In this document: positions 46,901 to 58,139 of the stretch, one piece after another
Position numbering within the stretch: position 1 is the first letter of the stretch
Layout: every line of letters begins with the position of its first letter
NCBI RefSeq assembly: GCF_017591425.1
Contig: NW_024467106.1
Span: 25,472,501 to 25,536,500 of the forward strand
Direction: 5' to 3'
DNA: 64,000 nt
Origin: Ochotona curzoniae
Lineage: Eukaryota; Chordata; Mammalia; Lagomorpha; Ochotonidae
Made by a program: the position numbers and the translations under genes
Notes under the pieces: generated by a model
Told to the model about the DNA's origin: nothing
The model's input: only the letters and a program-made list of their open reading frames with translations
The model's database searches: none

Positions 46901-47570
46901 TCCAGAGGATGATGTGACAATGACAATTACAACTCCACATGTGTCTAAAGGTAGAAAACATCCTTATGGATACCTAATGGTGAAAGGTGGTAGTTTCTAA
47001 GAAAATTCATAGTAACAAACGCCAGATGTATGAATAAAGATTACCTATAGATGACCACCGAGAGTTCTGCTAGGTCCTGAGGGAGTACTATAGAAAAGGG
47101 GAGGGAAAAAAACACTATTAAGAAAAAAATGTTAACTTCTTCAGGATGCTTAAGTTATGACAACACTTACACATGATTGTCCTAGGACTTAGGCTGCAGT
47201 GAAGCGTTTCTAATGGCTCAATTCCAAGGCTAATAGAGCCACACAGCTCCATGGGCTCTCTCCGTGTCCTCTCATTTTTTTAATTCCCAGACACTGGCAC
47301 ATAATCAATGCTTAACTTCACGCTGAAGATCTTTTGCAGATTGTGCCTTCGCTGCATACATTTTCCAGGACAACTACGATTTCAAATATTTTCTTTTGTA
47401 AACTGTGAAAAAGTTCTATAATTTTATGAAAATAGCCATGAAGGGAAATCAAGTAAGTGAACACAGCAATAAAAGTATTTTTAAAATGTTAAAATGAGGA
47501 GTTAGACACTAACGAAACTTTAGGCAAATTGGGAAGACAGTGTGTACCCACCTCGTCTGATACGAAAGAA
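46901..47570. other. No recognised feature
   Basis: Unassigned sequence. Confidence 0.4.
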
Positions 47571-47689
47571 CTTCAAACATTCATGGAAAACACTGATTTT
47601 GAAAGGAACTAGCATATTCGTGGATTTCCAGAAATGCGACACCAAAGTCCACTTATCCTTTAATACTGTTTTCCATGAGCCTTGTAAAG
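47571..47689 (+). mobile_element. Small MITE-like element, fourth and clearest copy
   Basis: The left end cttcaaacattcatggaaaa and the right end ttttccatgagccttgtaaa are imperfect inverted repeats of about 21 bases. The interior holds atattcgtggatttccagaa and gacaccaaagtccacttatc. Total length is about 119 bases with no coding capacity. Confidence 0.7.
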
Positions 47690-47994
47690 CCCCCACATCT
47701 GCCCAATGAATGCATGTAATGTTGCAGCAGCAGGTAACAATAAATCATGCTAAGGCAACTTTTTTCACAGAAGTCCCTTTCCTAATTGGCACAATCTGAA
47801 TATAAGAGTTAATCGAAGAGTTACAAAAGGATTACCTTGTTTTTTACTGGTTTATTTGGGTGTGTGAGAGAGAGCATTCTTACAGAAATTAGTTGAGAAA
47901 AACTAAGCATCTAGGTAAATTACATGAAAACATTATACCATGGAGTTAAGCCACTGTTCCAGCTACCGACATATGAACTTAATGAACAAAAGAA
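47690..47994. other. No recognised feature
   Basis: Unassigned AT-rich sequence. Confidence 0.4.
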
Positions 47995-48290
47995 AAAAAG
48001 GGGGGCCTGCCTTCAAAAGCTTACATTTTAATAATGGACAGCGATAATAAACTGATAAATCAGTAAATAACACAATATGTTAAAAGGTAATGAATTCTAA
48101 GAAAAAAAACGAGTGTTAAGCAAAATGGAGCACGAATAAAGAAAAGTGACATAGTATCATGGGATAATTAATATTATCAAGATAAGCATCGCTTAAAAGA
48201 CAAGATTTGAGCAACAACTTGAAATCAGAGGAAACACTCGACAAGGAGGAAAGTGTATTCAAGTCGGAGGGGATAACTGGAGTAAACATC
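47995..48290 (-). mobile_element. L2 LINE fragment, antisense, 3' region
   Basis: aaaagcttacattttaataa, gacagcgataataaactgat, gataagcatcgcttaaaaga, caagatttgagcaacaactt and ggaaagtgtattcaagtcgg match the antisense of the L2 3' region in order. Confidence 0.6.
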
Positions 48291-49304
48291 CAGGATGCCT
48301 TCTCTTATGTTTTCACATTAATATTTTGAGTGTTATATTAATCTATCTCCTTTATCAGACAGTAATCTTCCAAACAGCAAGGGCCTTATCAACTTCGCTC
48401 CGTTTTCTCCCTAGCATCAAGCAGAGAGAAGCTCAGCAACTCTGTGTTGAACCATTAAATAAATTAAGGAGATTCATGCACACGTGCTCTGCAATTGAAC
48501 TAGAAAAGCTCTTAGGTTGGTTTGAATAAGACTCCATTCTCTATTCTTTTCATTCTGGATTGTCCTTCAGCCACTTTTAGCTGATTCTGGTCTTTCTGTC
48601 CTCCTCATCACTGACCCACGCTAGTCTGTAATGAGATGACTCTTCTGGCGTCCAGCTGCTTATTAATAATTGCAGAATATCTTCCGCTTCACTCTCTACC
48701 TGGTAAAGCTTCACTTTAAGTGCAAGGGTGCTTATAAACCTTCCAGAAGCGTCTAGTAACTGGCTGCTGCAGAGCCTTTTCTGCACTAGAGCTTCCTGGT
48801 TTCTCCAGCATGGCTGAGCAGATTCTGCTCTCTTGGTTCCTTGGCTTGCTGCCTGTGTTCTGCAGAATCAGTATTCTGTTCTGCTGTGTGACAGACAAGG
48901 GTTATCCTGTTTCTTTTTTGGCAGGAAGAAGAACTTCAAGTTTGGCTCCAAGCTGAAAATGGATAACACATTGAGAAGAAATAAGGTCACCACTATTCTT
49001 CCGTGTAACTCACAGTTAAACATTTTCTTTGCATGAATTACCTCAGGAGTTTTCCTGCTTAACTATTTAGGGTCCGATACTACAAAAAGAAATAAAGCTA
49101 CAGTGGGATGATTCAGCTAAATTCCATAGAAAATGGGAGAACCTGAGTAACTTGGTGGAAAGGAACACAAGATAACGCTCTGGTGGTTCAGTTTTGATGA
49201 AGTACATTTAAAAATATTTCATTATTTTACTGCTCAAATAAATTCACAGGAAATGAAACCAAGAATAATCTGTCAATACCATATTCAAAGATAATATTTT
49301 TGCT
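48291..49304. other. No recognised feature
   Basis: About 1 kb unassigned. Open frames of 60-69 codons lie on both strands between 48326 and 49036 and overlap one another without recognisable content. Confidence 0.4.
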
Positions 49305-49610
49305 GGGCCTAGCATGATAGCCTAGCAGCTAAAGTCCTTGCTTTGCATGCACCAGGATCCCATATGGCTGCTGTTCTAATCCCAGCGGTGGCATTTCCCA
49401 TTCAGATCCCTGTTTGTAGCCTAGGAAAGCAGTTGAGAAGGGCCCAAAGCCTTCAGACCCTGCACCATTGTGAAAGATTCAGAAGAGGCTCTGGGCTCCT
49501 GGATTCAGATTAGCACAGCTCCGGCTTGGGAAGTGAATCAATGGATGGAAATCTTCCTCCTTGTCTCTCCTCCTCTCTGTATATCTGACTTTGCAATAAA
49601 AATAAAAGAA
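49305..49610 (+). mobile_element. CSINE, pika-type, near full length
   Basis: Contains gggcctagcatgatagccta, ccaggatcccatatggctgc, gttctaatcccagcggtggc, agatccctgtttgtagccta, gggaagtgaatcaatggatg, and tctgactttgcaataaaaat at the end. Confidence 0.93.
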
Positions 49611-50175
49611 CATTTAATATATACAGTTATGATGGAAACAAAGTTTGCCCAGCACTTACTATATTCTAAAGACTCATTAATATACTGCACAGAAAGTGTA
49701 TCTGTTCATAATAGACACACAATGACTTTAAGATACAATTATTGCCATGAATTAATCTTTATGTTACTTTCATTCATGGTCTTTACATGGAATATAGTGA
49801 ACCCTAGAGTAAAAGAATCTGTTCTCAGACAGATTTAATCTAAGAAACATTAGTAAGCCCTCAAATGTGTAATGCCTAAGGACTTAATGAAGATTATTCA
49901 TACTGTTTACAGTAAGGATGTAGTATATTTGAATGTATAATCTAAAAATAAGATAGCAGAATGATCTAAAAGACATTTCAAATGGGGTTTCTGAGATCAT
50001 TCTATATTGCAAAACTTACATTTACCAGTTTAGTATGTTGGTTAACAGCATATTTAACAAACATAGCCTCCCAGAGTTTGAATCTCAGTATTCTACTTAT
50101 TATTCAAACATCCTTGCACAAACTATTTAATATCTTTGTCTATGTTAATTTAATCGGCTAATGATATCTCCCATC
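49611..50175. other. No recognised feature
   Basis: AT-rich unassigned sequence. Confidence 0.4.
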
Positions 50176-50600
50176 TGAGAGCATCAATTGTGTGTGTCAA
50201 CTTGGCCAAGCTACAATGCCTGGTTGTTTGATCAAACACCTGCCGAGATGTTTTTTGTAAAGTATTTTTTTAGAAGTGATTAGCATTAAAATCAACAGAG
50301 TTTGAGGAAGCAGATAATTCTTCACAATAAAGGTGGATCTCAGCCAATAAGGTGAAAATTTTAAGAGAAAAGACTGGACTCTCCTGAGAAAAAAAGGATT
50401 TCTGCCTCTGAAACTCAAGAAAACAGCATCCACTGGTACCCAAGTCTCCAACTGTCGGCCGGACCTGCAAAGTTCAGGTTTGCCAGCTGTAGAAGCCTGC
50501 GAGGCAATCCCTTGAAACCAGTATTCCAGCTCTCTCACTCTTGTTCTCTTCTCACACATGATCTGTCTTACACTTCTGCTTTTCTGAAGAGCACTTATGC
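50176..50600 (+). mobile_element. ERVL/MaLR-like solo LTR, same family as 34133-34651
   Basis: tgagagcatcaattgtgtgt, caacttggccaagctacaat, ggttgtttgatcaaacacct, agtgattagcattaaaatca, ggatctcagccaataaggtg and gcaatcccttgaaaccagta follow the sense order of the family whose antisense copy is at 34133. The 3' end near 50600 is diverged. A 147-codon minus open frame (50197-50640) lies across it and is not a gene. Confidence 0.7.
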
Positions 50601-50739
50601 GCTTCCCCACGTTGGAGCTTTGCAAAATTCTTTGCCCCAAAATCTACTTTTATATGAATGCAAGCATTTCAACTTTCTTGTGAATAAGTTGACCTGTTTC
50701 TCATTTTTCACTTTTTTTTAACAATTGTGTGTTTTCCAT

Positions 50740-51032
50740 AATTTCTATCTGAGAAACAGGTGGAGATGGACATTTCATCCACTGGTTCATTCTGCAAGTG
50801 GCTGTGACAGCCAGGCTGAGCCCAGTGCTGAAGCAGGAGCTCAGACTCCATTTGGATCTGTCACAGTGCCACATGGCTGACAGGACCCAAGTACTTGAGC
50901 CATCCTCTGCTGCCTCCAGGGACAAGCATGTGCTGGGAGCTAGACTGGAAGCAGAGTAACTTGGACTTCTCATGAGACTGTGATAGGGATGCAGGGTTCC
51001 CAAGCAGCAATTTAACTACTGAACCAAATGTG
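50740..51032 (-). mobile_element. CSINE, older subfamily, antisense
   Basis: ctgagaaacaggtggagatg, ttcatccactggttcattct, aagtacttgagccatcctct, aagcatgtgctgggagctag, ggatgcagggttcccaagca and aatttaactactgaaccaaa give the tail-to-head order. Confidence 0.8.
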
Positions 51033-51069
51033 TATCTTTCCATTCTTCTGCTTTTAAACATTGCTGTCC

Positions 51070-51465
51070 CTTTATATTAAAAGCACATGTTATTAGGCAG
51101 TAAATACTTGGGTGTTGATCTTCCTATTAAGTTTGACAATTTCTGTGTTTAATTCAGTACCCAAAACTTATCTTATTTTGCTCCAAATTTCCATGTAGTA
51201 TCCTCCTTTCTTTACCCAAAGGATTTTCGTCCATATTCTTGCAATACATTAGTCTTTGTATTACATCTGTTTGTGAAAGATATTTTGAATGCTATAAAAT
51301 TCGAAGTTGGCAGATTTTTTTCTTTCAAAACATTAAAGCATAATTTTTGTATCTTCTCACGTGCGATGTTTCTAATGAAATTTTTTTTATCTTTACCAGT
51401 GTTCCTCTACATACAATATACCTTTATTTCTGTCAGCTTTTTTGTTTATCTTTATTTTGCATTTT
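51070..51465 (-). mobile_element. Ancient L1M/HAL1-like element, left part, antisense
   Basis: agatattttgaatgctataa, attcgaagttggcagatttt and cttctcacgtgcgatgtttc parallel an old L1M or HAL1 sequence read antisense ('gatatagaattctaggttggcag ... cttccattgtttct'). It is interrupted at about 51466 by a lagomorph L1 3' UTR and resumes at about 51690. Confidence 0.6.
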
Positions 51466-51680
51466 TAATGTTTTTGATTTTGTGATACAGTTCCATAGGC
51501 TATGGGCTATCCCCTCCCCTTCTCCTCAAGTGCCCTCCCACCACTGATTTCCCCTATAATCATTTACAATAGTTTCAAAAACTGTCACAAGTCCATCATT
51601 CTGCTATTTAAGTGCATCCTAACCTTGTAGGGATGGGTGGCCAATGACAGAGAGTCCAGCATCCTGTCAGCTTTTTAGAT
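51466..51680 (-). mobile_element. Lagomorph L1 3' UTR fragment, antisense, nested in an older element
   Basis: gtgatacagttccataggct, gtgccctcccaccactgatt, cattctgctatttaagtgca and agagagtccagcatcctgtc align with the 3' UTR pieces at 23655-24004 and 55925-56160. It is a short 5'-truncated insertion sitting inside the older L1M/HAL1-like element. Confidence 0.65.
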
Positions 51681-51689
51681 CTGGCATTT

Positions 51690-52860
51690 TCTTTTTGATT
51701 TTAAGAAATTCACTGTATGTTTTGGTTTAATTTTTCTCACATTTCTTATGATTGAGATTCACTGAGTTTCTTGAAAGTTCTTTGAACACCACTTCTTTAA
51801 ACATTTTCCTGCCTCACTTCTTTCAGGAATTCCAATTATCTTCATGTTGGCTCACTTGAAGAACGCCTACAGCTCAGGAGTACTGTTTATTAATTATTAT
51901 TACTACTCCAACTACTACAGCTTTACCTTTTCTGTCTTAAATTTAATAGTGCTTCATCTCATTGCCTAGTCTGTGACTGTCCTCATCCTTTCATGCAGTG
52001 CAGTTTTTAACTTAAATATTATGTAGAAGTTAAACTTTGATTTTTTAAAAAAATCTTTCATGTCTACAAAGAAGTCATCTTTAGCTTTTTAAAATGTATT
52101 CTATGTTTCTAATTAATATGTCTAGCCTTCTTCTAGCTTTTTGAACATGTGGAATATAGCTATTATGATTATTATAGTATCATTTTTTACTATGCCAGCT
52201 CTGGGTCAATTTCAATATGGTAATTTTTATTCTTGCTGTGGAAAGTATTTTTTGGCTATTTAAGTGCCTGATAATTACTTATTGGATACTAGATTTTGTG
52301 AATTTTATTTTGTCCAGTGCCAAATATTTTCATGTCAATAAATGCTCTTGAACTCTGTTCTCTGGTACATTTACAAATATCATAATCCTTTGGATTCTTA
52401 ATCTCAAGAATTATTAGGCAGGATCAGAAAGACAAAGAGTGCGTGGTTAATAAATCCTCACTCTTGAGGATTTGCCCTGAGCGCCAGCTGTTATTATTCT
52501 CTCTAATGCTGTTCTTTCCCCTATGCCTCAGCTTCTCTCATTTGCAGGTACTGGTGAGTACTGCACTGAGTACTCAGAGGCAAATTTCTGCAAGTCTCTG
52601 GGATTCTGCGTGCAGCTCCTTCCCTTGTGACAGCCCACACTGCGGCATCCAGCTACCATGGAGTCACTCATCTTCAGCTTCTAAAGTCAAGACAAATTTG
52701 GGGGCAAATGATGCCACCCTCCCTGTACCACAGCACGGGAATGTCAGGAAGCTAGAGGTAAGAGAGGGTTCACCTCAGTTATTTCCCTCCTCGCAGAGGA
52801 GACTCCTCCAGCTGTTTCATGTACACTGAAAGCCATCCACACTGTGTCTGGATGTTTTAA
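51690..52860 (-). mobile_element. Ancient L1M/HAL1-like element, right part (ORF1 and 5' UTR), antisense
   Basis: Antisense ORF1 region: tgagattcactgagtttctt, ggaattccaattatcttcat, agcttttt-gaacatgtggaatatagc. Antisense 5' region: ggatactagattttgtgaat, ctcttgaactctgttctctg, gaattattaggcaggatcag, gtactgcactgagtactcag, ggcaaatttctgcaagtctc. Only ORF1-like and untranslated sequence was seen and no ORF2, which would suit HAL1. A 128-codon plus frame at 52443-52829 is antisense to this element and not a gene. Confidence 0.7.
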
Positions 52861-53094
52861 TTGATCAGTTGAAAGATCAGTGTCAGCTCTCTTGGCCATA
52901 AAAGGAAGTCCAATGTTGTGAAAATCGGATGAGATTATGAACGCGCAGTATTGGGAAGAGGCCAGTTAATACTGCCTGCTATTCTTACCGTTACCGTTTT
53001 GAGCCATTTAGACTCTACTTTTATGCAGACCTCCTCACTGCATGAACTAAGTTTGCAAAAAATATGAGGAAAGTATGGAGCAATGAAAATATTA

Positions 53095-53330
53095 ACAGCC
53101 AACAATGATTGAGTACTAAGTGCTTTAAATTAATTGTCCATTTAATTTCAGTTCAACACTATAAAGTAAGGTAATATTATCTGCCTTTTATAGGTGGGGG
53201 AATCTGAGGATCAGGAAAATTAAATAAATTGTTCAAGGTTAAGCAGCTCCTAAGTGGTCAATGGAGAACCCAGCCAAAGTCTGTTTAACTCCTCAGTCAA
53301 ACCCCTTAACCTTTATATAGTACTTCCAGA
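53095..53330 (-). mobile_element. MIR SINE, antisense, near full length
   Basis: aacagccaacaatgattgag, tactaagtgctttaaattaa, tatctgccttttataggtgg, tctgaggatcaggaaaatta, tgttcaaggttaagcagctc and gtctgtttaactcctcagtc follow the antisense MIR order through core and tRNA-related head. Confidence 0.85.
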
Positions 53331-55752
53331 TCACTCCTAAGCAACTGTGAAAAACATCCTTGCTTCCCAGACCCAAAGACTTCAGAAAAGCACTGCATGA
53401 ATCTTATTGTCATTATAGGTTTGCCTAACTATGAATATCCAAAGGTAATTTCCATAGATATCCTGTGACAGTACCAGTTTCAGAGTGAAGTTCCTGAGCC
53501 TGAAGACCTGATGTCTGGGAAACATGCAACTTTAGTAATGATGTTTTCTCAGAACAAAGCAGAGTTGTTGATGAGACTGCTAGCATGACAGTGGGTAGCA
53601 CAAGTCGATGCATCGGCAGTGCAAAACATAAACATAATATGAATGATTTTACTAAAATGCCAGTTAATTACAACAGAATGAAGCTGAGACTAAAGGGCAA
53701 AGGACATAAGCGCAATTACTGTGCCAAATAATTCATCAAGGTGTTTCTCAAGTTGATATGGAATAGGTATAACATACACAAACTGTGCCAATGCATCTAA
53801 TTTCAGCTAGATTTTATCATGCACAAATATAAGATGTCTAAAGCTTTTTATGCATAACTACAAAAGAATCCAATACCATATTTATCAGTTACCTAAAAGC
53901 ATAAAATCCTAAAAGAAATAAGCTTCCCAAATTCTGGGCTGCTGGCTTAAAAATGTTTCTTTCCTCCAAAATATCCATATTTTCAGTTATTCTACCAAGA
54001 GGTAATTATCGCAAATTGCATTTTGCTTTCTGAGACAGAAAATGGAGATGTGTAGATGCCTAGAGTCTTCTTTGAGATCTATTTAAATTATCCTTATTAT
54101 TTTAAAGGATTTTTGAAACTATTATATGCAACATAGATTCTGGTTACTGCCACAAATCTATCTGCTTCAATTATTTCCCATGATAACATTTCCAAATGTA
54201 TTAGACAAAACTCATTAGCCCAAGAATCCAGCCTCCATGCCTCTGTCAGAATTTAAACTCAGTTGGTGAAAGTGCATCTGGTTGCATGTGGCTGGTAATC
54301 ACCGCAGCCTGGACGGACGAAGGAGGCCTAGGGAAGTTACGTGATAACATAATGGATTATCCAGATCCAAAAACCCACAATGCTATTAGTAACAGTCTAG
54401 TGAGATGATCTACAAAGACATGCTATATTTTGTCATTTTGTTTATTCTTTTCTCAGTCGTGTGGTTTCTGACAAAGTGCTCTAATGTGGAGTTTGTTTGA
54501 GGATCTGTTAAGTGCTCTCGCTTGGTTTTATGATCTCCAATTCATGAACTCTGACATTAAATCACATTGTAATGAGATTTCATTATCAATTTTTTAATTA
54601 TTCTGTTTTTAGACAACATTTTCATTATTCTCAGGGCTTAGTGTAACTTGATCACTAATCTGAAATGTACTGACCATCTGGACTAATTCTATCTTTTGCA
54701 AAAATTAAGAAAATTAAGGCATCAATTAGACATGGAAATTCCTTAATTGTCATTATTGTATACTTACTATTCTCTCATTTAAAAGCCATTTTAATGATTG
54801 TGACCAAGAAAAAAATGGAAAGAAATTGAGAAGTTCATTCTATTTACTGTAAGAATAAAACCAAAATATGAACTTATAGATTTCCAGTGCTCTAAAAAGC
54901 AAAGAGTTTATGAAAAATTAAGTCCTTATTTTTTTTGGAATCTATAACTGATTAAGGAATATGGTGTTGAATTCTATAATCACCACTCTTACCACTTTTG
55001 TCTCTAACATGCTATTGGGATCAGCAATAAATTAAAGTATTCCTGTACTATTTAAGGGAAGTCAGTGTTGCTACCCTAGCAGGTAGATCGGTCTCTGGCC
55101 CAAAGTGTTGCCTGACTCAGTCCTGACCTTGTGCCTTAGCATTTGTCTTTGAAAAAGTTGGTTAATTCCTCTAAATATTGGTATGCTCAAATGGGAAAAA
55201 ATACACAATATTTTCTTGTGGGGCTGAATGAGAAAAACACAAATTAACACTTAACCAAAAGGAAAAGAATGAAATATAATGTTTAATATATGTCAGCATT
55301 GCCAGATGTTAATTATGCATTTCCCACGTGTAACTTCTAATTCTCACACACAGTTGGCACAGTACTTTTACCTCAAAGTTTATTAAAGAAAAAAGGAATT
55401 CAAAGTAGATAATTGATCCAAAAGTACACATCTAACAAAAGATCTTAAACCTGGCCTTCCTAATTCAGAATGTTTTCTTACCATTTTAAAACAGGTTCCC
55501 CCAAATGTCAAAATGATTGTGAAAGTGGTCTTAGTTCTTGCCAGAAGATAAAGTCAACCCTATCATTACATTATTTTTTAACTTTTTCAAAGCACAGTAT
55601 TTATAAGGCTTTCAACTAGCACTTAGCAGGAAAAAAAGTATTTATCATTATTATAATCATTATCCCCACAATGTCCCATCGTGCTCCCTATAACACTTCT
55701 GGAGCATGGAATTCTATCCCACAACTATCTTGATTAGTTTCTACTGAGCTCT
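53331..55752. other. Long single-copy AT-rich stretch
   Basis: About 2.4 kb without an assignable transposon and no open frame above 62 codons with recognisable content. The 54540-54780 part is dense in homeodomain-type words (tttttaattattctg, aatcaattagacatgg, ccttaattgtc), which could be regulatory or just AT richness. Confidence 0.45.
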
Positions 55753-55900
55753 GTTTTTTTTTTTTTTTAAGATTTATTTATTTTTATTACAAAGTCAGAT
55801 ATACAGAGAGGAGAGACAGAGAGGAAGATCTTCCATCTCATTGTTCACACCTTCAATTCTCCAGCAGTCAAAGCTGAAACCTGGAGCCAAGAAATAAACC
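55753..55900 (-). mobile_element. CSINE, pika-type, antisense, 5'-truncated
   Basis: A poly-T (55753-55768) followed by attacaaagtcagatatacag, ggagagacagagaggaagat, cttccatctcattgttcaca and gaaacctggagccaagaaat. The head half is missing. Its right end lies within about 25 bases of an antisense L1 3' UTR. Confidence 0.9.
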
Positions 55901-55924
55901 CAGGATTTCAGTAGCAGTCCTTCA

Positions 55925-56860
55925 ACATTAGTCACAAATCCAATATTCTGCTATTTAAGTGTATCATGACATTGTATGTACAGACAATAACAGAAAATCT
56001 AGTATCGTATTGTTGAGGTATACTTAACAGTTTCATTGGGAGTCCTCCTTTTATTTGGAGTGGAGATGCATACTGCAAATTATCTTTATTTCCTGGTATT
56101 CTTGTCTCCATTACAGTTTCTCTAGATGAATACAGGTACATGCATGTTTAGCTATATATTTATTTGTTTTGTATTTTTCATGAATGTTGCCTTATACCAG
56201 AGAGAACACACCATATTTGTCCTTTGGGAACTGGCTTATTTCAGCAATCATAGTGGTCTCCAGTTGGGATCATTTTGTTGCAAATAGTCTAATTTCTTTC
56301 TTTTTAAAAGCTAAGCAGTATTCCATGTGGTAGATGTACCACAGCTTCTTTATCCATTTCTTTCATTTTTGTTTCCATTTCTTCACTATTGTGAATTGTG
56401 CTGCTATAAATATAGGCATGCAGTTCACTTTCTCATATGCAGATTTCACTTCCTTTGGACATATTCCTAGGCGTGGACTAGTAGATCATATGGTACATCA
56501 GCTTTCAGTTGTCCTAGCACTCTATACTGACTTCCATAGTGGCTGCACTAGGCCACGCTCCCACCAGCCGTTGAGTAGACTACCTTTCTCCTCACACCCA
56601 CACCAGCAGACGCTGCTTGTAGATTCCCAAATACAGGCCCATCTCACTGAAGTTAGGCAGAAACTCAGTGTGGTTTTTCTTTGTTTCTCCCTGATGTTAG
56701 GGAGCTAAGCATTTTTTTTTCATATGTTTATCAGCCATTTAAATATGTTCTTTTGAAAAACACTTGCTTATTTCCTTCACCCATTTCTTTACATGGCTGT
56801 TTGTTTTGCTATCGTTCAGTTTCTGAAGCTCTTCGTAAATTCCCCAAGTGAATCTAATGT
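55925..56860 (-). mobile_element. L1, 3' UTR and end of ORF2, antisense
   Basis: 3' UTR: caatattctgctatttaagt, gacattgtatgtacagacaa, gtttcattgggagtcctcct. ORF2 end: gttgccttataccagagaga, ggaactggcttatttcagca, tgtgctgctataaatatagg, gacttccatagtggctgcac, cgctcccaccagccgttgag, gggagctaagcatttttttt, cttgcttatttccttcaccc. A longer ORF2 segment survives here than in the other antisense copies, but it is frame-broken. A 124-codon plus frame (56334-56708) is antisense to it. Confidence 0.9.
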
Positions 56861-57480
56861 TCTGTGAAACCAGGGGTGTGAGCCATTGGCCTAAATAAAG
56901 CTAAGTAGTTTAAATAAGGAAATAAAAGAAATGGTTGCCATAAGAAAAAAAAAAAAAATGTTTTCTGCAGTGTTGGCAGAATTCCCACCTTTCTCTATTT
57001 CTGCTGGTCCCTTCTCCTAACTTTTGCCAGAGATTCCATTATAATTCACTTCTTATTAACAATATTTTGCAAAAACAGTACTCTAAATAATTAAAATATA
57101 TCTCATTTAATTACATTAAAAATAGCATGGATAATTAGGCTCCATTTCCACAAAAATACCCCACTACTGATGGCATCATATGTGTGACTTTCAGTTACAT
57201 TCTTTCCTTTAAATCACCAGCAGGTTTCATTTTTGCCTCTAAAATGTCTTTGTTTCCCTTTTTAAATTTGAGCCTGTGGTATTCTTTCTGCAAATCCATT
57301 TTGTTCTTGGCTCTTCCATCCTAGGTTCTCCCAGCTCCACTACTTAATTCCTCCCCACTTAGCGTAGAAACAAGTATCTTCCAACTGTCTTACATCATCC
57401 TAAATCAGATCTCACAGCTTAAATGTGGGTCCGGTTTCATCAGAAGACCCATGTGTTACATGTTTGATCTGCAGTCTTAT
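56861..57480. other. No recognised feature
   Basis: AT-rich unassigned sequence with a short poly-A at 56944-56958. Confidence 0.4.
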
Positions 57481-57520
57481 GTTAATGGTTAGTGGATTAA
57501 TGTTAATGGTTAATGGATTA
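57481..57520. repeat. Two-copy 21-bp tandem repeat
   Basis: gttaatggttagtggatta followed by at, then gttaatggttaatggatta, with a single mismatch. The surrounding 57.4-57.8 kb may be an LTR-type repeat that I cannot name. Confidence 0.9.
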
Positions 57521-58139
57521 AGAGTTGAGCCTTATTTCAACTGTTTTGTTTGAAAATGGAGGCTTCAGTAAGTTATTAGCTTGGATTAAGTTTCGTGGAA
57601 TGGACACCATGACTAAATGATGTCATTTTACAAAGACAAACATTTGGACATTGACAAGTGCTCCCTGTTTCTCTGCTCCCTTGCTGGTTATATTTTAACT
57701 TGACCACTGTAATAGTCTGGCATTACCAAATAGCTACCAAATAGCTGGATCACGGAAGTACCCCTATCTTGAACCACCCAAAATGTGTAATCCGATATAA
57801 ACCTTTATTCATGCATAACCTGTGTTATATATTTTGCTTGATTTAAGCAAAGCTAGCTAATATTGTGTAGGAGACTAAGGAATGCCCATTAAATATCAGT
57901 GATTCAGAACTCCTATCAAGTCTCTCATCCCTATTCCAGAAGTAACTTTTTAAATTGCCACCGTTCCTGTGTAGTGGAAAGCCAAAATGTGTGGAAGAAG
58001 TGATGACTTAATTTCTCTAATTTAAGTTTCTTCATTTCTTCACACAGATTGACTTCAGAATCTCACTAGAGTGAGTGAAAGATTTAAAAATATACTAAGG
58101 AAAATGATCTCAGGCACATTTGTTACAGAGCTGGTGATT
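57521..58139. other. No recognised feature
   Basis: Unassigned sequence. ggaggcttcagtaagttatt and ggaatggacaccatgactaa near 57560-57615 have a repeat-like feel without a family assignment. The short word taccaaatagct is directly duplicated near 57724-57744. Confidence 0.4.

Noticed and set aside
50197..50640. 147-codon minus-strand open frame
   Set aside because: It lies across a solo LTR in the opposite orientation.
52443..52829. 128-codon plus-strand open frame, considered as a possible exon
   Set aside because: It is antisense to the 5' region of an old L1M/HAL1-like element.
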